From assembly GCF_003788585.1 (NCBI RefSeq), contig NZ_AYKG01000002.1:1-64000 (forward strand): a DNA stretch of 64,000 nt, in the 5' to 3' direction. Positions 44,809 to 54,204 of the stretch are shown here, one piece after another (within the stretch, counting starts at the first letter, position 1; every line of letters begins with the position of its first letter). This stretch comes from Salinisphaera japonica YTM-1 (GTDB lineage: Bacteria; Pseudomonadota; Gammaproteobacteria; Nevskiales; Salinisphaeraceae). Under the pieces are notes generated by a model. It was not told the origin of the DNA, made no database searches, and saw nothing but the letters and a program-made list of their open reading frames with translations. The position numbers and the translations under genes are program-made.

Positions 44809-47800
44809 CGTTGTTGTTCCTGTCATTCGTTTCGTCACGACGCGAGTCGTCGGAAAGCTCTTGCGAGCGGTTTTCATCTTCCACGTTATCCGCGTCCGGA
44901 TCCTGGCCCCGCAGGCGCGAGATCTTGTTCGAGCCGGTCTCGATCAGATCGTAGAACATCGGCACGAACAGGATGGCGAAGAACGTGGCGAACAGCATGC
45001 CGCCGATCACCGACGTACCGATCGCGATACGGCTGTTGGCCGAGGCGCCGCTGGCGACCGCCAAGGGCACCGTCGCCAGCACGAAGGTTAACGAGGTCAT
45101 GATGATCGGACGGAAACGCAGCTTGGCCGCCGAGTAGGCCGCATCCGCCGGACTCTTGCCGGCCCGGCGCTCGATGACCGCGAACTCGACGATCAGAATC
45201 GCGTTCTTGGCTGCAAGCCCGATCAATACAAGCAAGCCCACCGTGAAGTAGATGTTGTTGTCGACCCCGCGTAGCCAGACCGCGATATACGCGCCCAGAG
45301 CGGCGAACGGCACCGCCGTCAACACAGCCAGCGGCAATGTCCACTTCTCGTACTGGGCCGCCAGAATCAGGAACACCATCACCACGCCGAAGCTCAGCGC
45401 GATGGCCGCCGAACTACCCACGTTCTGTGCCTGATAGGCCGTGCCGGTGAATGACCAGCTGTAGCCACTGCCCAGCACCTTGTCGGCCACCTCCTGAATG
45501 ACGGCATTGGCCTGGCCTGAACTAAAGCCGGCCGCGGGCGAGCCTTGCACCATGGCCGCCGGGAAGACGTTGAAACGCTGTACCACGTCGGCCGAAGTGC
45601 TGCGCTGAATCGATACCAGTGAAGATACCGGAATCATGTCGCCCGTCTTGTCGGATTTGACATAGACCTGGCGCAGATCGTCGGGATGCATACGATACGG
45701 CGCATCCGACTGCAGGTTCACCTGCCAGTTGCGGCCCAGGAACGTGAACTGGTTGACATAGAGCTGGCCAAACGTGGCCTGCAGCGTGTTGAACAGGTCA
45801 TTGATCGGCACGCCGAGACTCTTGGCTTTCTCTCGATCGGCCTTGACCTTGTAACGCGGCACGTCGGTGGTCAGCGTAGTACGCACACGTTGCAGCTCGG
45901 GGCGCTTGTTGGCCGCGGCCACCAGTTCCTGGGTCTTCTTATAAAGCGCGTTGTAGTCCGAGCCTTCCTTGCTCTGAACATAGCCTTCAAAGCCGCCCGT
46001 GGTCGACAGCCCGATGATTGGCGGCGGGTTGAAGGCGATGATTCGTGCGTCAGGCACCTGCGCCCCCAGGCCGAACGCCTGGTTGACCAGATCGAACGAC
46101 GAGGGCGCGCGCTTGCCCCAGTCCTCGAGTGTGAGGAACATCACGCCGGCCCAGGTGCGCGGCGCGCCGGCCAGAAAGTCATAGCCGGGCACGCTGATCA
46201 CGCCGGCCAGGCCTTTCATGTTGTCACTGGCCAGATGATAGAAATCCTGGCTTACCTCTTCGGTTCGCTGAAGCGAGGCACCCGGCGGCAGCTGATAGTA
46301 GGCAAAGATATAGCCCTGGTCTTCCTGCGGGATCAGGCCCGATGGCACCTGAGTGGATATGGCCCACGTCGCCACGACGACGCCGATGAACATCAAAACG
46401 CCCAGAATGAAACGCTTGAGCAGGAAGTTCACGCCCCACAGATAAGCGTCTGTAAGTTTGCTGAAACCCTGGTTGAACTTGCGAAAGACCCAGTTCTTGT
46501 TTTCTTTGCTGGGCCTGAGGAACAGGGCGCACAACGCCGGTGTAAGCGTGAGCGCGACCAGCGCCGAAATCAGCACCGATACCGCAATCGTGATCGCGAA
46601 CTGGCTGTACATCTGGCCGGACAGGCCGCCCAGAAAGCCCACCGGCACGAATACCGCGTTCAAGGCAAGGGTGACCGCGATGATGGGCCCGGTGACCTCC
46701 TCCATGGCCTTGATCGAGGCTTGACGCGGCGAGGCTTTCTCCTCGGTCATGATGCGTTCGATGTTCTCGATCACGATGATCGCATCGTCCACCACCAGCC
46801 CGATCGCCAGAATCAGGCCGAACAGGGTCAACAGGTTGATCGAAAAGCCCAGCATAAAGATGCCGGCGAATGTACCGACCACCGCAACCGGCACGGCCAG
46901 CATGGGGATCAACGTCGCCCAGAAGTTCTGGAGGAAGATGAATATCACCAGCAACACGAGCACGAGAGAGATGAAGAACGTCAGCACCACCTCGTGAATC
47001 GAGGCATCGACGAACTTCGTCGTGTTGTAGGGGATCTTATACTCGAGTCCGGCCGGCATGTTCTGGCTGAGCTCCTCCATAAGCGCGTTCACGCGCTCGG
47101 CCGTGGCCAGTGCGTTGGCCCCGGGCTGGAGATAGATCGCCGCCGGCACCGCCGGCTGCCCGTTGAAACTGTGCAGGGTCGAGTAGGCCTGCGCGCCCAG
47201 TTCGATCCGTGCGACATCGCGCAGCCTTAGCACACGCCCGTTGTCCATGGACTTCAGGATGATCTGCTCGAACTGTTTCTCGTTCGAGAACCGTCCTTCG
47301 GTACTGGCGGTGAACGTAAAGGCGATATCGGCGTCGCCATACGGCCGCTGGCCGAACTTACCGGCTGCAAACTGCGAGTTCTGTTCGTTGATCGCGGCCT
47401 GTACGTCGCTCGTGGTCACCCCGAAACGCGCCATCTTGGACGGATCCAGCCAGATGCGCATCGAGTAGTCCTCGCTCGAGAACAGTCGTGCGTCCCCCAC
47501 GCCCTGTAGGCGTTTAATGGGATCGATGAGATACACCAGCATGTAGTTACTGATGAATGTCGTATCGAACTTCTGTTCAGGCGAGAAGACCGTCAGCACC
47601 TGCAGAATGCTCGTGGACTGCTTGCGCACCGTCACACCGGTCTGCTGCACCACGTTCGGCAACAACGCCAGCGCGGACTGGACTCGGTTGTTGACGTCGA
47701 TGGTCGCCAGATCCGGGTCCGTGCCGATCTTGAACGTGACGTTCAACTGCATCTGACCGGAGTCGGATGCCGTGGACGTCATGTAGATCATGTTCTCGAC

Positions 47801-48016
47801 ACCGTTGATCGATGTCTCGAGCGGCGCGGCGACCGTCTTGGCGATATCCTCGGCGCTGGCGCCCGGATAGTTGGCACGCACCACCACTTCCGGCGGCACG
47901 ACATCCGGATACTGCGCGATCGGCAACGAGCGCATCGCCAACACCCCGGACAGGGTGATGACGATGGCCAGAACCGTTGCGAATACCGGCCGTTCAATAA
48001 AAAACTTCGACAGCAC
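44801..48016 (-). CDS. RND efflux pump inner-membrane transporter (AcrB/MexB type)
   Basis: 1071-residue proton-driven multidrug exporter. The N-terminus MLSKFFIERPVFATVLAI and internal blocks (GVENMIYMTSTASDSGQMQL, EEKASPRQASIKAMEEVTGPI, QVPSGLIPQEDQGY) are those of HAE-1 pumps. The proton-relay Asp pair lies in GLVVDDAI in TM4. The C-terminal ~35 residues are acidic and low-complexity. It sits 11 bases after the adaptor gene. Confidence 0.97.
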   Translation of the reverse strand: MLSKFFIERPVFATVLAIVITLSGVLAMRSLPIAQYPDVVPPEVVVRANYPGASAEDIAKTVAAPLETSINGVENMIYMTSTASDSGQMQLNVTFKIGTDPDLATIDVNNRVQSALALLPNVVQQTGVTVRKQSTSILQVLTVFSPEQKFDTTFISNYMLVYLIDPIKRLQGVGDARLFSSEDYSMRIWLDPSKMARFGVTTSDVQAAINEQNSQFAAGKFGQRPYGDADIAFTFTASTEGRFSNEKQFEQIILKSMDNGRVLRLRDVARIELGAQAYSTLHSFNGQPAVPAAIYLQPGANALATAERVNALMEELSQNMPAGLEYKIPYNTTKFVDASIHEVVLTFFISLVLVLLVIFIFLQNFWATLIPMLAVPVAVVGTFAGIFMLGFSINLLTLFGLILAIGLVVDDAIIVIENIERIMTEEKASPRQASIKAMEEVTGPIIAVTLALNAVFVPVGFLGGLSGQMYSQFAITIAVSVLISALVALTLTPALCALFLRPSKENKNWVFRKFNQGFSKLTDAYLWGVNFLLKRFILGVLMFIGVVVATWAISTQVPSGLIPQEDQGYIFAYYQLPPGASLQRTEEVSQDFYHLASDNMKGLAGVISVPGYDFLAGAPRTWAGVMFLTLEDWGKRAPSSFDLVNQAFGLGAQVPDARIIAFNPPPIIGLSTTGGFEGYVQSKEGSDYNALYKKTQELVAAANKRPELQRVRTTLTTDVPRYKVKADREKAKSLGVPINDLFNTLQATFGQLYVNQFTFLGRNWQVNLQSDAPYRMHPDDLRQVYVKSDKTGDMIPVSSLVSIQRSTSADVVQRFNVFPAAMVQGSPAAGFSSGQANAVIQEVADKVLGSGYSWSFTGTAYQAQNVGSSAAIALSFGVVMVFLILAAQYEKWTLPLAVLTAVPFAALGAYIAVWLRGVDNNIYFTVGLLVLIGLAAKNAILIVEFAVIERRAGKSPADAAYSAAKLRFRPIIMTSLTFVLATVPLAVASGASANSRIAIGTSVIGGMLFATFFAILFVPMFYDLIETGSNKISRLRGQDPDADNVEDENRSQELSDDSRRDETNDRNNNDA

Positions 48017-48027
48017 GCGAGCGCCCT

Positions 48028-49305
48028 CTACTGATTGTCTTCAGCCGACGAGCTGTTGCTCGACGACTTTTGATTGTCGCCCGCGGCACTGCCGCCGGCT
48101 GCCGAATCCTTGTTCGATGACGTATCAGCCGATTTGACCTCGACGGGCATCCCCGGCTGCAACGTACCCAAACCTGAGGTGATGACCTGATCACCGGCCT
48201 CGAGGCCATCGGTGATCACACGGCCGGAGTCGGTATCCGGGCCGAGCGTGACCGCCTGTGTCGTGGCCTTGCCGTCCTGGTTGATCACGAACACGTTGAC
48301 ACGCTGCCCGCTATCCGAGACCGCCTCATTGGGAATGACCAATGCATCCTCGATCGTCTGAATACGAATACGGGCCCGCACGTAGCGCCCGGGCATCAAC
48401 GCGTTTTCCGGGTTCTTGACCACGGCACGCAGCTGCACGGTGCCGGTGTCCGGGTCGATCGTGCTCTGTGTGAAGTCGACCTCGCCTTTGTACGGGAACA
48501 CGTCGCCGGTGCCCGTGATGATCGTGGCCTCGCGGGTGGACGCATCACTGGTTTGCTTGCCCATTTCGGCCAGCGCCTTGCGCCGAGCGAACGCATCGTC
48601 TTCGGGCAGCGCGAACAACACATAGACCGGGTCAAGCTGCGTGATCGTGGTCAGCTGCGTCTGGTTGGCGGTGACCAGCGAGCCGAGATCGATATCGCGC
48701 AGACTGGTCACGCCCGTGATCGGCGCTTCGACATGGGTATAGCCCAGATCAATCTGTGCCGACTCCAGATTGGCTTCGGCCTGTTGCACGGCCGCCTGAT
48801 CGGAGTTGAAATTCGACAACGCCTGGTCCCGCTCGGCCTCACTTACGGCGTTCGCGTCATACAGCCGCTTAGTTCGGTTATAAATACGACGCGAGTTTTC
48901 CAGGCTGGCCTTGGCGCTGGCCAATGTGGCCTTGCGCTGATTGACGGTCGCGCGATACGGCTTCGGGTCAATCGTGAACAGCAGATCGCCCTGGTGAACG
49001 ATCGAGCCTTCCTGATAATTCTTGGCCAACAGCACGCCGTTGACCCGTCCGATGATGCGCGCGGTCTGCTTGCCCTGTACGCGGCCGGGATATTCGCCAT
49101 ACACCTGAACGGCCTCCGGCTGCACGGTGACCGCCGACACCTTCGTGGCCGGCTGTTTCTGTGATTGACCGCCCTTGCTGGCGCCGCCACCGCCAGACGA
49201 TTCTTCACCGCCGCCGCAGGCGGCCAACGTCGCCGTGAGACTGAAAACGACAAGCGCACGAAACGCTGTCATACGTCGCCGGGCGACGTCGTTACGAAAA
49301 CGCAT
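48028..49305 (-). CDS. RND efflux periplasmic adaptor (AcrA/MexA type)
   Basis: 425-residue membrane fusion lipoprotein linking the pump and outer-membrane channel. The signal peptide ends LAAC and a Gly/Ser-rich linker follows. The lipoyl halves are YPGRVQGKQTARIIGRVNGVL and IDLGYTHVEAPITG, around a helical hairpin. The C-terminal tail is Ser/Asn/Lys-rich. ATG 49305 has AGGGA upstream and is preferred, though ATG 49272 is also possible. Divergent from the TetR gene over the operator. Confidence 0.95.
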   Translation of the reverse strand: MRFRNDVARRRMTAFRALVVFSLTATLAACGGGEESSGGGGASKGGQSQKQPATKVSAVTVQPEAVQVYGEYPGRVQGKQTARIIGRVNGVLLAKNYQEGSIVHQGDLLFTIDPKPYRATVNQRKATLASAKASLENSRRIYNRTKRLYDANAVSEAERDQALSNFNSDQAAVQQAEANLESAQIDLGYTHVEAPITGVTSLRDIDLGSLVTANQTQLTTITQLDPVYVLFALPEDDAFARRKALAEMGKQTSDASTREATIITGTGDVFPYKGEVDFTQSTIDPDTGTVQLRAVVKNPENALMPGRYVRARIRIQTIEDALVIPNEAVSDSGQRVNVFVINQDGKATTQAVTLGPDTDSGRVITDGLEAGDQVITSGLGTLQPGMPVEVKSADTSSNKDSAAGGSAAGDNQKSSSNSSSAEDNQ

Positions 49306-49346
49306 ACCGATATCCCTGAGCTCTGTGGCTGTACCGCATCGTATGA

Positions 49347-49370
49347 TACATACATTCGTGTATGTATGTA
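49347..49370. promoter_or_regulatory. AcrR-type operator between acrA-like and acrR-like genes
   Basis: 24-bp near-palindrome with half-sites TACATACA and TGTATGTA around a short centre. The outer halves match the E. coli AcrR box. Position in the 112-bp divergent spacer suggests that the TetR protein represses both its own gene and the pump operon. Confidence 0.88.
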
Positions 49371-49417
49371 ATATAGCGCCATCCCGTTACGCGACGACGA
49401 CCCGATTCTTCCGCAGT

Positions 49418-50065
49418 ATGGCACGCAAGACGAAGAGCGAATCCGTGCAGACCCGCGAGCGCATACTCGATGCCGCCGAGATCGAGATGTTGGCGCGGGG
49501 CGTCGGCAAGGCATCACTCGAGCAGATCGCCCGGCGTGCCGCGGTGACTCGTGGCGCGATTTACTGGCATTTCGAGGATAAGACCAGTTTGTTACAGGCC
49601 ATGATCGCGCGCACGAAAATGCCGATGCGGGATCTGCGACGCTGTATCGGCCAACATATCCCCGGTGCGGCACCACGCGAGTTGCTGCGGGAGATGATGC
49701 TACATGCCGTACAACGCCTGGCCGGTGATGCCCAGCATCGCCGGGTCTGTCATATCGTGCTGCATCGCTGTGAAATCAATGACCAAGAGGTCACCAGCAA
49801 CCGCGTGCTGGAGGCGATGTTTGATGAGACACGAACCGCGCTGTTGGCTCTTTGCGAAGAAATCGCGGATGACTTTCCGCTAGCCCAAGGCCTGTCGCCG
49901 GCCGATGCCAGCGATATGATCGTGGCGTTCCTGGCGGGCCTGTATGAGTGCAGCCTGCGCCACCCGGCCACCTACGCCGTGGAAAACAATGCCACGGCCA
50001 AGATCGATGCATTGCTGAACGGGCTGTTCCCGGCGCCGGCCGGCACGTCCCTTTCAGCTAGCTGA
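49418..50065 (+). CDS. TetR-family repressor of the RND efflux operon (AcrR-like)
   Basis: 215-residue repressor. The N-terminal helix-turn-helix (ESVQTRERILDAA ... ASLEQIARRAAVTRGAIYWHFEDK) is of the AcrR/TtgR type. The C-terminal ligand-binding half has the shape expected for efflux regulators that bind pump substrates. ATG 49418 (MARKTKSES) is chosen because upstream sequence contains the operator. The stop is inside a 22-bp palindrome shared with the convergent sanA-like gene. Confidence 0.94.
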   Translation: MARKTKSESVQTRERILDAAEIEMLARGVGKASLEQIARRAAVTRGAIYWHFEDKTSLLQAMIARTKMPMRDLRRCIGQHIPGAAPRELLREMMLHAVQRLAGDAQHRRVCHIVLHRCEINDQEVTSNRVLEAMFDETRTALLALCEEIADDFPLAQGLSPADASDMIVAFLAGLYECSLRHPATYAVENNATAKIDALLNGLFPAPAGTSLSAS

Positions 50066-50070
50066 AAGGG
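50049..50070. terminator. 22-bp perfect palindrome holding both convergent stop codons
   Basis: CCCTTTCAGCT followed by its exact complement. It includes the stop codons of the TetR gene (50063-50065) and the SanA-like gene (50058-50060). A bidirectional 3' end is likely, although no T-run is seen. Confidence 0.6.
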
Positions 50071-50783
50071 ATGCTGGCGGCCGCAGGTAAGCGCTTAACC
50101 TGGCCACGCCACGCCGACCCGTAATAATCCAGCACCGCCGGGGCACGCGTGTCGATGGGCCGCGCCGGGCCCAGAAAGCGCGGCGGCGTATCCAGCACGA
50201 AAACATCCAGCACGGCTTTTACCCGCGCAAGATATTCGCGCGTCTCGGTACGCAGTGGCTGGCGCCGGTCTTCGTCGGGCCAGGTATAGCCCGCGGCCGA
50301 CAGGCCGGTTCGCTCGGCCAGAAACAGCGCGCGATACTCGTGATAACGCTGGGTAATCAACGTGGTGTGCGATAAGCCGAAGACAGCCCTGGCCCGCACG
50401 ACCGAATCCAGCGTACGGAAACCGGCGAAATCGAGCGTGATGGCGGCATCCGGCACACCCAGCTTACGCAGGGCCTGGTACATCTTCTGTGGCTCGTTGT
50501 ACGCCCGCGACGGATTGGCGCCTGAGACCAGCAGATAACGCACCTTACCGGCGTGAAACAGCTGTGCCGCGGCGTTGATCCGGTTCTCGAACAACAGGTT
50601 CGGCCGGCCCGTGTGCGTATACGGGCTGGTGCCCAACACCAGCGCCACGTCGGCCACCGGCACGCGCTGGGTCGTGTCGTAGACTGCCCCACGCGTGGCA
50701 CCAACCATCCAGGCATTGATGGCGAGCGCTGCCAGTGCAGCCGTGCCGACCAATGAAATCAGCGTTTTGACGAAGCCGATCAT
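50058..50783 (-). CDS. SanA/YdcF-like (DUF218) membrane protein
   Basis: 241 residues. An N-terminal helix (FVKTLISLVGTAALAALAINAW) anchors a DUF218 domain with ALVLGTSPYTHTGRPNLLFENRINAA and YLLVSGANPSRAYNEP, as in SanA, a protein linked to envelope barrier function and vancomycin resistance at high temperature in E. coli. ATG 50783 was picked because the longer frame reads into the end of the VWA gene. It is last in the long minus-strand gene run. Confidence 0.9.
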   Translation of the reverse strand: MIGFVKTLISLVGTAALAALAINAWMVGATRGAVYDTTQRVPVADVALVLGTSPYTHTGRPNLLFENRINAAAQLFHAGKVRYLLVSGANPSRAYNEPQKMYQALRKLGVPDAAITLDFAGFRTLDSVVRARAVFGLSHTTLITQRYHEYRALFLAERTGLSAAGYTWPDEDRRQPLRTETREYLARVKAVLDVFVLDTPPRFLGPARPIDTRAPAVLDYYGSAWRGQVKRLPAAASIPFS

Positions 50784-50829
50784 CACGAGCCACTCGCCGC
50801 GCGAGACCCACACCCGGATTGTGGCCCGC

Positions 50830-52032
50830 TCATTGCCCGACCCCGCTGGGCAAGGCCGGGCGCGACAGCGCACTGATGGCTTCGGTGAGTCCCGCCGGCG
50901 TGAGTGGGTACATCCGGTCATCCATGAGACGACGGGTCATCTCGATCGACGGGGTGAAATCCCAGCGCTCGTCGGGCACCGGATTGAGCCAGACCGAGCG
51001 CGGAAACGCCTCGCGCATGCGCGTGAGCCACGTGGCCCCGGCCTCGTTGTTCCAGTGTTCCACCGAGCCACCGGGATACGCGATTTCATAAGGGCTCATC
51101 GTCGCATCCCCCACGAACAGGACGCGATAATCGCTGCCGAAGGTTCGGCACAGCTCGGTCGTGGGCAGACTTTCCTGGCGTCGACGCTTGTTGTCATCCC
51201 ACACCGCTTCATAGATGAAGTTGTGGAAATAGTAATACCGCAGATGCTGGAATTCCGAACGTGCGGCGGTAAACAACTGCTCGCAAGCCGCCACGTGGTC
51301 ATCCATCGAGCCGCCGACGTCGAACAGGATCAATAGTTTCAGCGCGTTTCGACGGCTGGCGTGGTAGACCAGATCGAGCTGGCCGCCGCGCCGGGCCGTG
51401 GAGGCGATCGTGTCGTCCAGATCCAGCTCCTCGGCCGCGCCTTCGCGTGCAAAACGCCGCAGCCGGCGCAGCGCGATCTGGATATTGCGGGTGCCAAGCT
51501 CTCGATCATCCGCCAGGTCGGCATATTCGCGCTGTTCCCAGACCTTGACCGCCCGTCGATGTCGGCCCGTGTCCTGACCGATGCGAATGCCTTCGGGGTT
51601 GTAGCCATAGGCGCCGAACGGCGAGCGCCCGGCCGTGCCGATCCATTTGTTGCTGCCCTCGTGGCGCTCGTCCTGCTCGGCCAGACGCTTTTCCAGCGTC
51701 TCCATGAGCTTGTCCCAACCGCCTAGCGCCTCGATCTGGGCTTTCTGATCCTCGCTCAAATCCAGCTCGGCGAGTTTTTCCAGCCACTCGTCAGGGATCG
51801 CGACGCCCTCGGCGCCGACCTGTTCGATTCCCTTGAAATAAGCCGCAAACACGCGATCGAAACGATCAAAATGTGTCTCGTCCTTGACCAGACACGTCCG
51901 TGCCAGGACATAGAACGAGTCGATCGATAACCCCGCCACATGGGCTTCCAAGCCTTCCAGCAGCGCCAGATACTCGGTGATGGAGGTTTTCAAACCGCCA
52001 TCGCGCAGGGCATAGAAGAAATCGATCAACAC
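50830..52032 (-). CDS. VWA-domain protein (CoxE-like)
   Basis: 400 residues. The C-terminal VWA domain has the metal-site motif DVGGS (Asp238 to Ser242). The N-terminal ~200 residues are helical and include a GTAGRSPFGAYGYNPEG loop. Such proteins pair with MoxR ATPases, as here: the moxR gene is immediately upstream on the same strand, 15 bases away. They are thought to assemble or insert metals or complexes into enzymes, but the client is unknown. Confidence 0.92.
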   Translation of the reverse strand: MLIDFFYALRDGGLKTSITEYLALLEGLEAHVAGLSIDSFYVLARTCLVKDETHFDRFDRVFAAYFKGIEQVGAEGVAIPDEWLEKLAELDLSEDQKAQIEALGGWDKLMETLEKRLAEQDERHEGSNKWIGTAGRSPFGAYGYNPEGIRIGQDTGRHRRAVKVWEQREYADLADDRELGTRNIQIALRRLRRFAREGAAEELDLDDTIASTARRGGQLDLVYHASRRNALKLLILFDVGGSMDDHVAACEQLFTAARSEFQHLRYYYFHNFIYEAVWDDNKRRRQESLPTTELCRTFGSDYRVLFVGDATMSPYEIAYPGGSVEHWNNEAGATWLTRMREAFPRSVWLNPVPDERWDFTPSIEMTRRLMDDRMYPLTPAGLTEAISALSRPALPSGVGQ

Positions 52033-52047
52033 GAGACGGGGCCCTGG

Positions 52048-52893
52048 CTAACGACGACCGCGCCGGCTCATGAAAGCCAGGCGCTCGAACAAGTGGATAT
52101 CCTGCTCGTTTTTCAGCAGCGCGCCGTGCAGCGGCGGCAAGTCGTTGTCGGTCGAATGCAGCGAATCGGCCGGAATATCTTCGGCCAACAACAACTTCAG
52201 CCAGTCGATCAGCTCCGATGTGGAGGGCTTTTTCTTGATCCCCGGCACCGCCCGGATATCGAAGAACAGATCCAGGGCGTCGGAAAGCAGGCGTTTCTTA
52301 AGGTCCGGAAAATGCACGGCCACGATATCGGCCATCGTGTCCTTGTCCGGGAAGTTGATGTAGTGAAAGAAACACCGCCGTAGAAACGCATCCGGCAGCT
52401 CTTTTTCGTTGTTCGAGGTGATGATGATGATCGGCCGATGCCGAGCCTCGATGGTCTGACGGGTCTCATAGACATCGAAAGCCATGCGATCAAGCTCGCG
52501 TAGCAGATCGTTGGGGAATTCGACGTCGGCCTTGTCGATTTCATCGATCAGCAGCACCGGCTGCGCGTCGGCGGTGAAACACTCCCACAGCGGGCCGGGC
52601 ACGATGTAATTGCCGATATCGTGTACCCGGGCATCGCCGAGCTGAGAGTCACGCAGGCGCGATACGGCGTCGTACTCGTAGAGCCCCTGCGCGGCCTTGG
52701 TGGTGGACTTGATATGCCAGGCATGCAAAGTCTTGCCGAGCCCCGCGGCCACTTCTTCGGCCAGCATGGTCTTGCCGGTGCCCGGCTCACCCTTGATGAG
52801 CAGCGGCCGCGACAACGTGGCCGCGGCGTTGACGGCCAGCTTCAAATCATCGGTGGCGACATATCGATCGGTGCCTGCGAACTCCACGCTCAT
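52048..52893 (-). CDS. MoxR-family AAA+ ATPase
   Basis: 281 residues. Walker A is GEPGTGKT (35-42), Walker B is PVLLIDEIDKAD, and sensor 1 lies in IIITSNNEKELPDAFLRRC. The start at 52893 is one base past the pgk stop, implying coupled translation with pgk. It works with the following VWA protein, as in MoxR/CoxD-CoxE systems. Confidence 0.94.
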   Translation of the reverse strand: MSVEFAGTDRYVATDDLKLAVNAAATLSRPLLIKGEPGTGKTMLAEEVAAGLGKTLHAWHIKSTTKAAQGLYEYDAVSRLRDSQLGDARVHDIGNYIVPGPLWECFTADAQPVLLIDEIDKADVEFPNDLLRELDRMAFDVYETRQTIEARHRPIIIITSNNEKELPDAFLRRCFFHYINFPDKDTMADIVAVHFPDLKKRLLSDALDLFFDIRAVPGIKKKPSTSELIDWLKLLLAEDIPADSLHSTDNDLPPLHGALLKNEQDIHLFERLAFMSRRGRR

Positions 52894-52894
52894 A

Positions 52895-54076
52895 TCAACG
52901 CCCTCGAGCCCGATCGGCCAGCACGGCGATCGCCGGCAGTGTCTTGCCTTCCAGAAATTCCAGGAACGCGCCGCCACCGGTCGAGATATAGCTGACGTCG
53001 TCACCGACGTCGTATTTCTCGATCGCGGCCAGCGTGTCGCCACCGCCGGCGATCGAGAACGCATCACTGGCGGCGATAGCATCCGACAAGGCTTGGGTGC
53101 CGCCCCCGAACGCCTCGATCTCGAACACGCCAACGGGGCCATTCCAGACGATGGTGCCGGCCGATTTCAGGATATCGGCCACGGTTTCGCGGGCCTGGGT
53201 GCCGATATCCAGAATCATTTCGTCGGCGCCGACGCTATCGATGGCGCGTTCGTGTGCCGTGGCGTTTTCTGATAGCTCAGTGGCGACAACGACGTCTTGC
53301 GGCAAGGGAATATCGCCGCCGCGCTCACGGATGTCGGCATGGATCGCCTTGGCCTCATCGACCAGATCCGCCTCGTGGAGCGAGGCCCCGATGTCGTGGC
53401 CCGCCGCGGCCAGAAACGTGTTGGCGATCCCGCCGCCCACGATGAGCTGATCGGCCAGCGTGGAAAGCGACTTCAACAGCGACAGTTTCGAGGACACCTT
53501 CGAGCCGCCGACCACGACCACGAGGGGCCGTTTGGGATCGTCCATCGCGGCCGTCAACGCTTCGACCTCGGCCATCAGCAACGGCCCGGCGCAGGCGACC
53601 GGCGCGTGGCGTGCCACACCTTCCGTCGAGGCCTGGGCGCGATGAGCCGTACCGAAGGCGTCCATGACGAACACATCGCACAGCCCGCCCATGGTCTGAC
53701 TCAGGTCTTCGTCATTGGCTTTTTCGCCGACGTTGAAACGCACGTTCTCACAGATGACGAGCTCGCCTTCGGCGACTTCCACGCCGTCCAGCCAGTCCTT
53801 GATCAGGGGCACGTCAAAGCCGAGCTCACCGGATAACCAGCGCGCCACCGGCGCCAGACTATCGGCCTCGGTCGGCTCACCTTCGGTCGGCCGCCCCAGA
53901 TGGGCCATGACCATCACGCGCGCCCCGGCTTCGATCGCTTTCTTGATCGTGGGCAAGGCCGCTCGCAGCCGTGCGGCCGAGGCCACCTCGCCGTCCTTGA
54001 TCGGCACGTTCAAGTCTTCTCGAATCAGCACGCGCTTGCCGGCGAGCTCGACGTCGTCCATCGAAAGCAGCTTCAT
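52895..54076 (-). CDS. pgk: Phosphoglycerate kinase
   Basis: 393 residues, transferring phosphate between 1,3-bisphosphoglycerate and [22 protein letters not shown], the GGSKVSSKL helix and the C-terminal [12 protein letters not shown] are family blocks. It lies downstream of gap with a 128-bp gap that includes a hairpin. Its stop is one base before moxR. Confidence 0.97.
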   Translation of the reverse strand: MKLLSMDDVELAGKRVLIREDLNVPIKDGEVASAARLRAALPTIKKAIEAGARVMVMAHLGRPTEGEPTEADSLAPVARWLSGELGFDVPLIKDWLDGVEVAEGELVICENVRFNVGEKANDEDLSQTMGGLCDVFVMDAFGTAHRAQASTEGVARHAPVACAGPLLMAEVEALTAAMDDPKRPLVVVVGGSKVSSKLSLLKSLSTLADQLIVGGGIANTFLAAAGHDIGASLHEADLVDEAKAIHADIRERGGDIPLPQDVVVATELSENATAHERAIDSVGADEMILDIGTQARETVADILKSAGTIVWNGPVGVFEIEAFGGGTQALSDAIAASDAFSIAGGGDTLAAIEKYDVGDDVSYISTGGGAFLEFLEGKTLPAIAVLADRARGR

Positions 54077-54151
54077 GGGAATCCCAATATTCTTGTCGAT
54101 TGCAGCGGCCGCCCGCGAGCGCGACGGCCGGGTATTTCAAACCATACAAAC

Positions 54152-54180
54152 ACAAAGACCGGAACATGTCCGGTCTTTGT
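54152..54180. terminator. Hairpin between gap and pgk
   Basis: Perfect 12-bp stem ACAAAGACCGGA/TCCGGTCTTTGT with a five-base loop. On the minus strand it is followed by GTATGGTTTG and no T-run. It could attenuate transcription between gap and pgk or mark an RNA processing site. Confidence 0.6.
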
Positions 54181-54204
54181 GGTCTGACAGATAACGCGAG
54201 GCAA

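Noticed and set aside
54152-54180. Hairpin read as a strong terminator of gap
   Set aside because: Stem is perfect but no T-run follows on the minus strand and gap-pgk usually share a transcript; listed with moderate confidence only.
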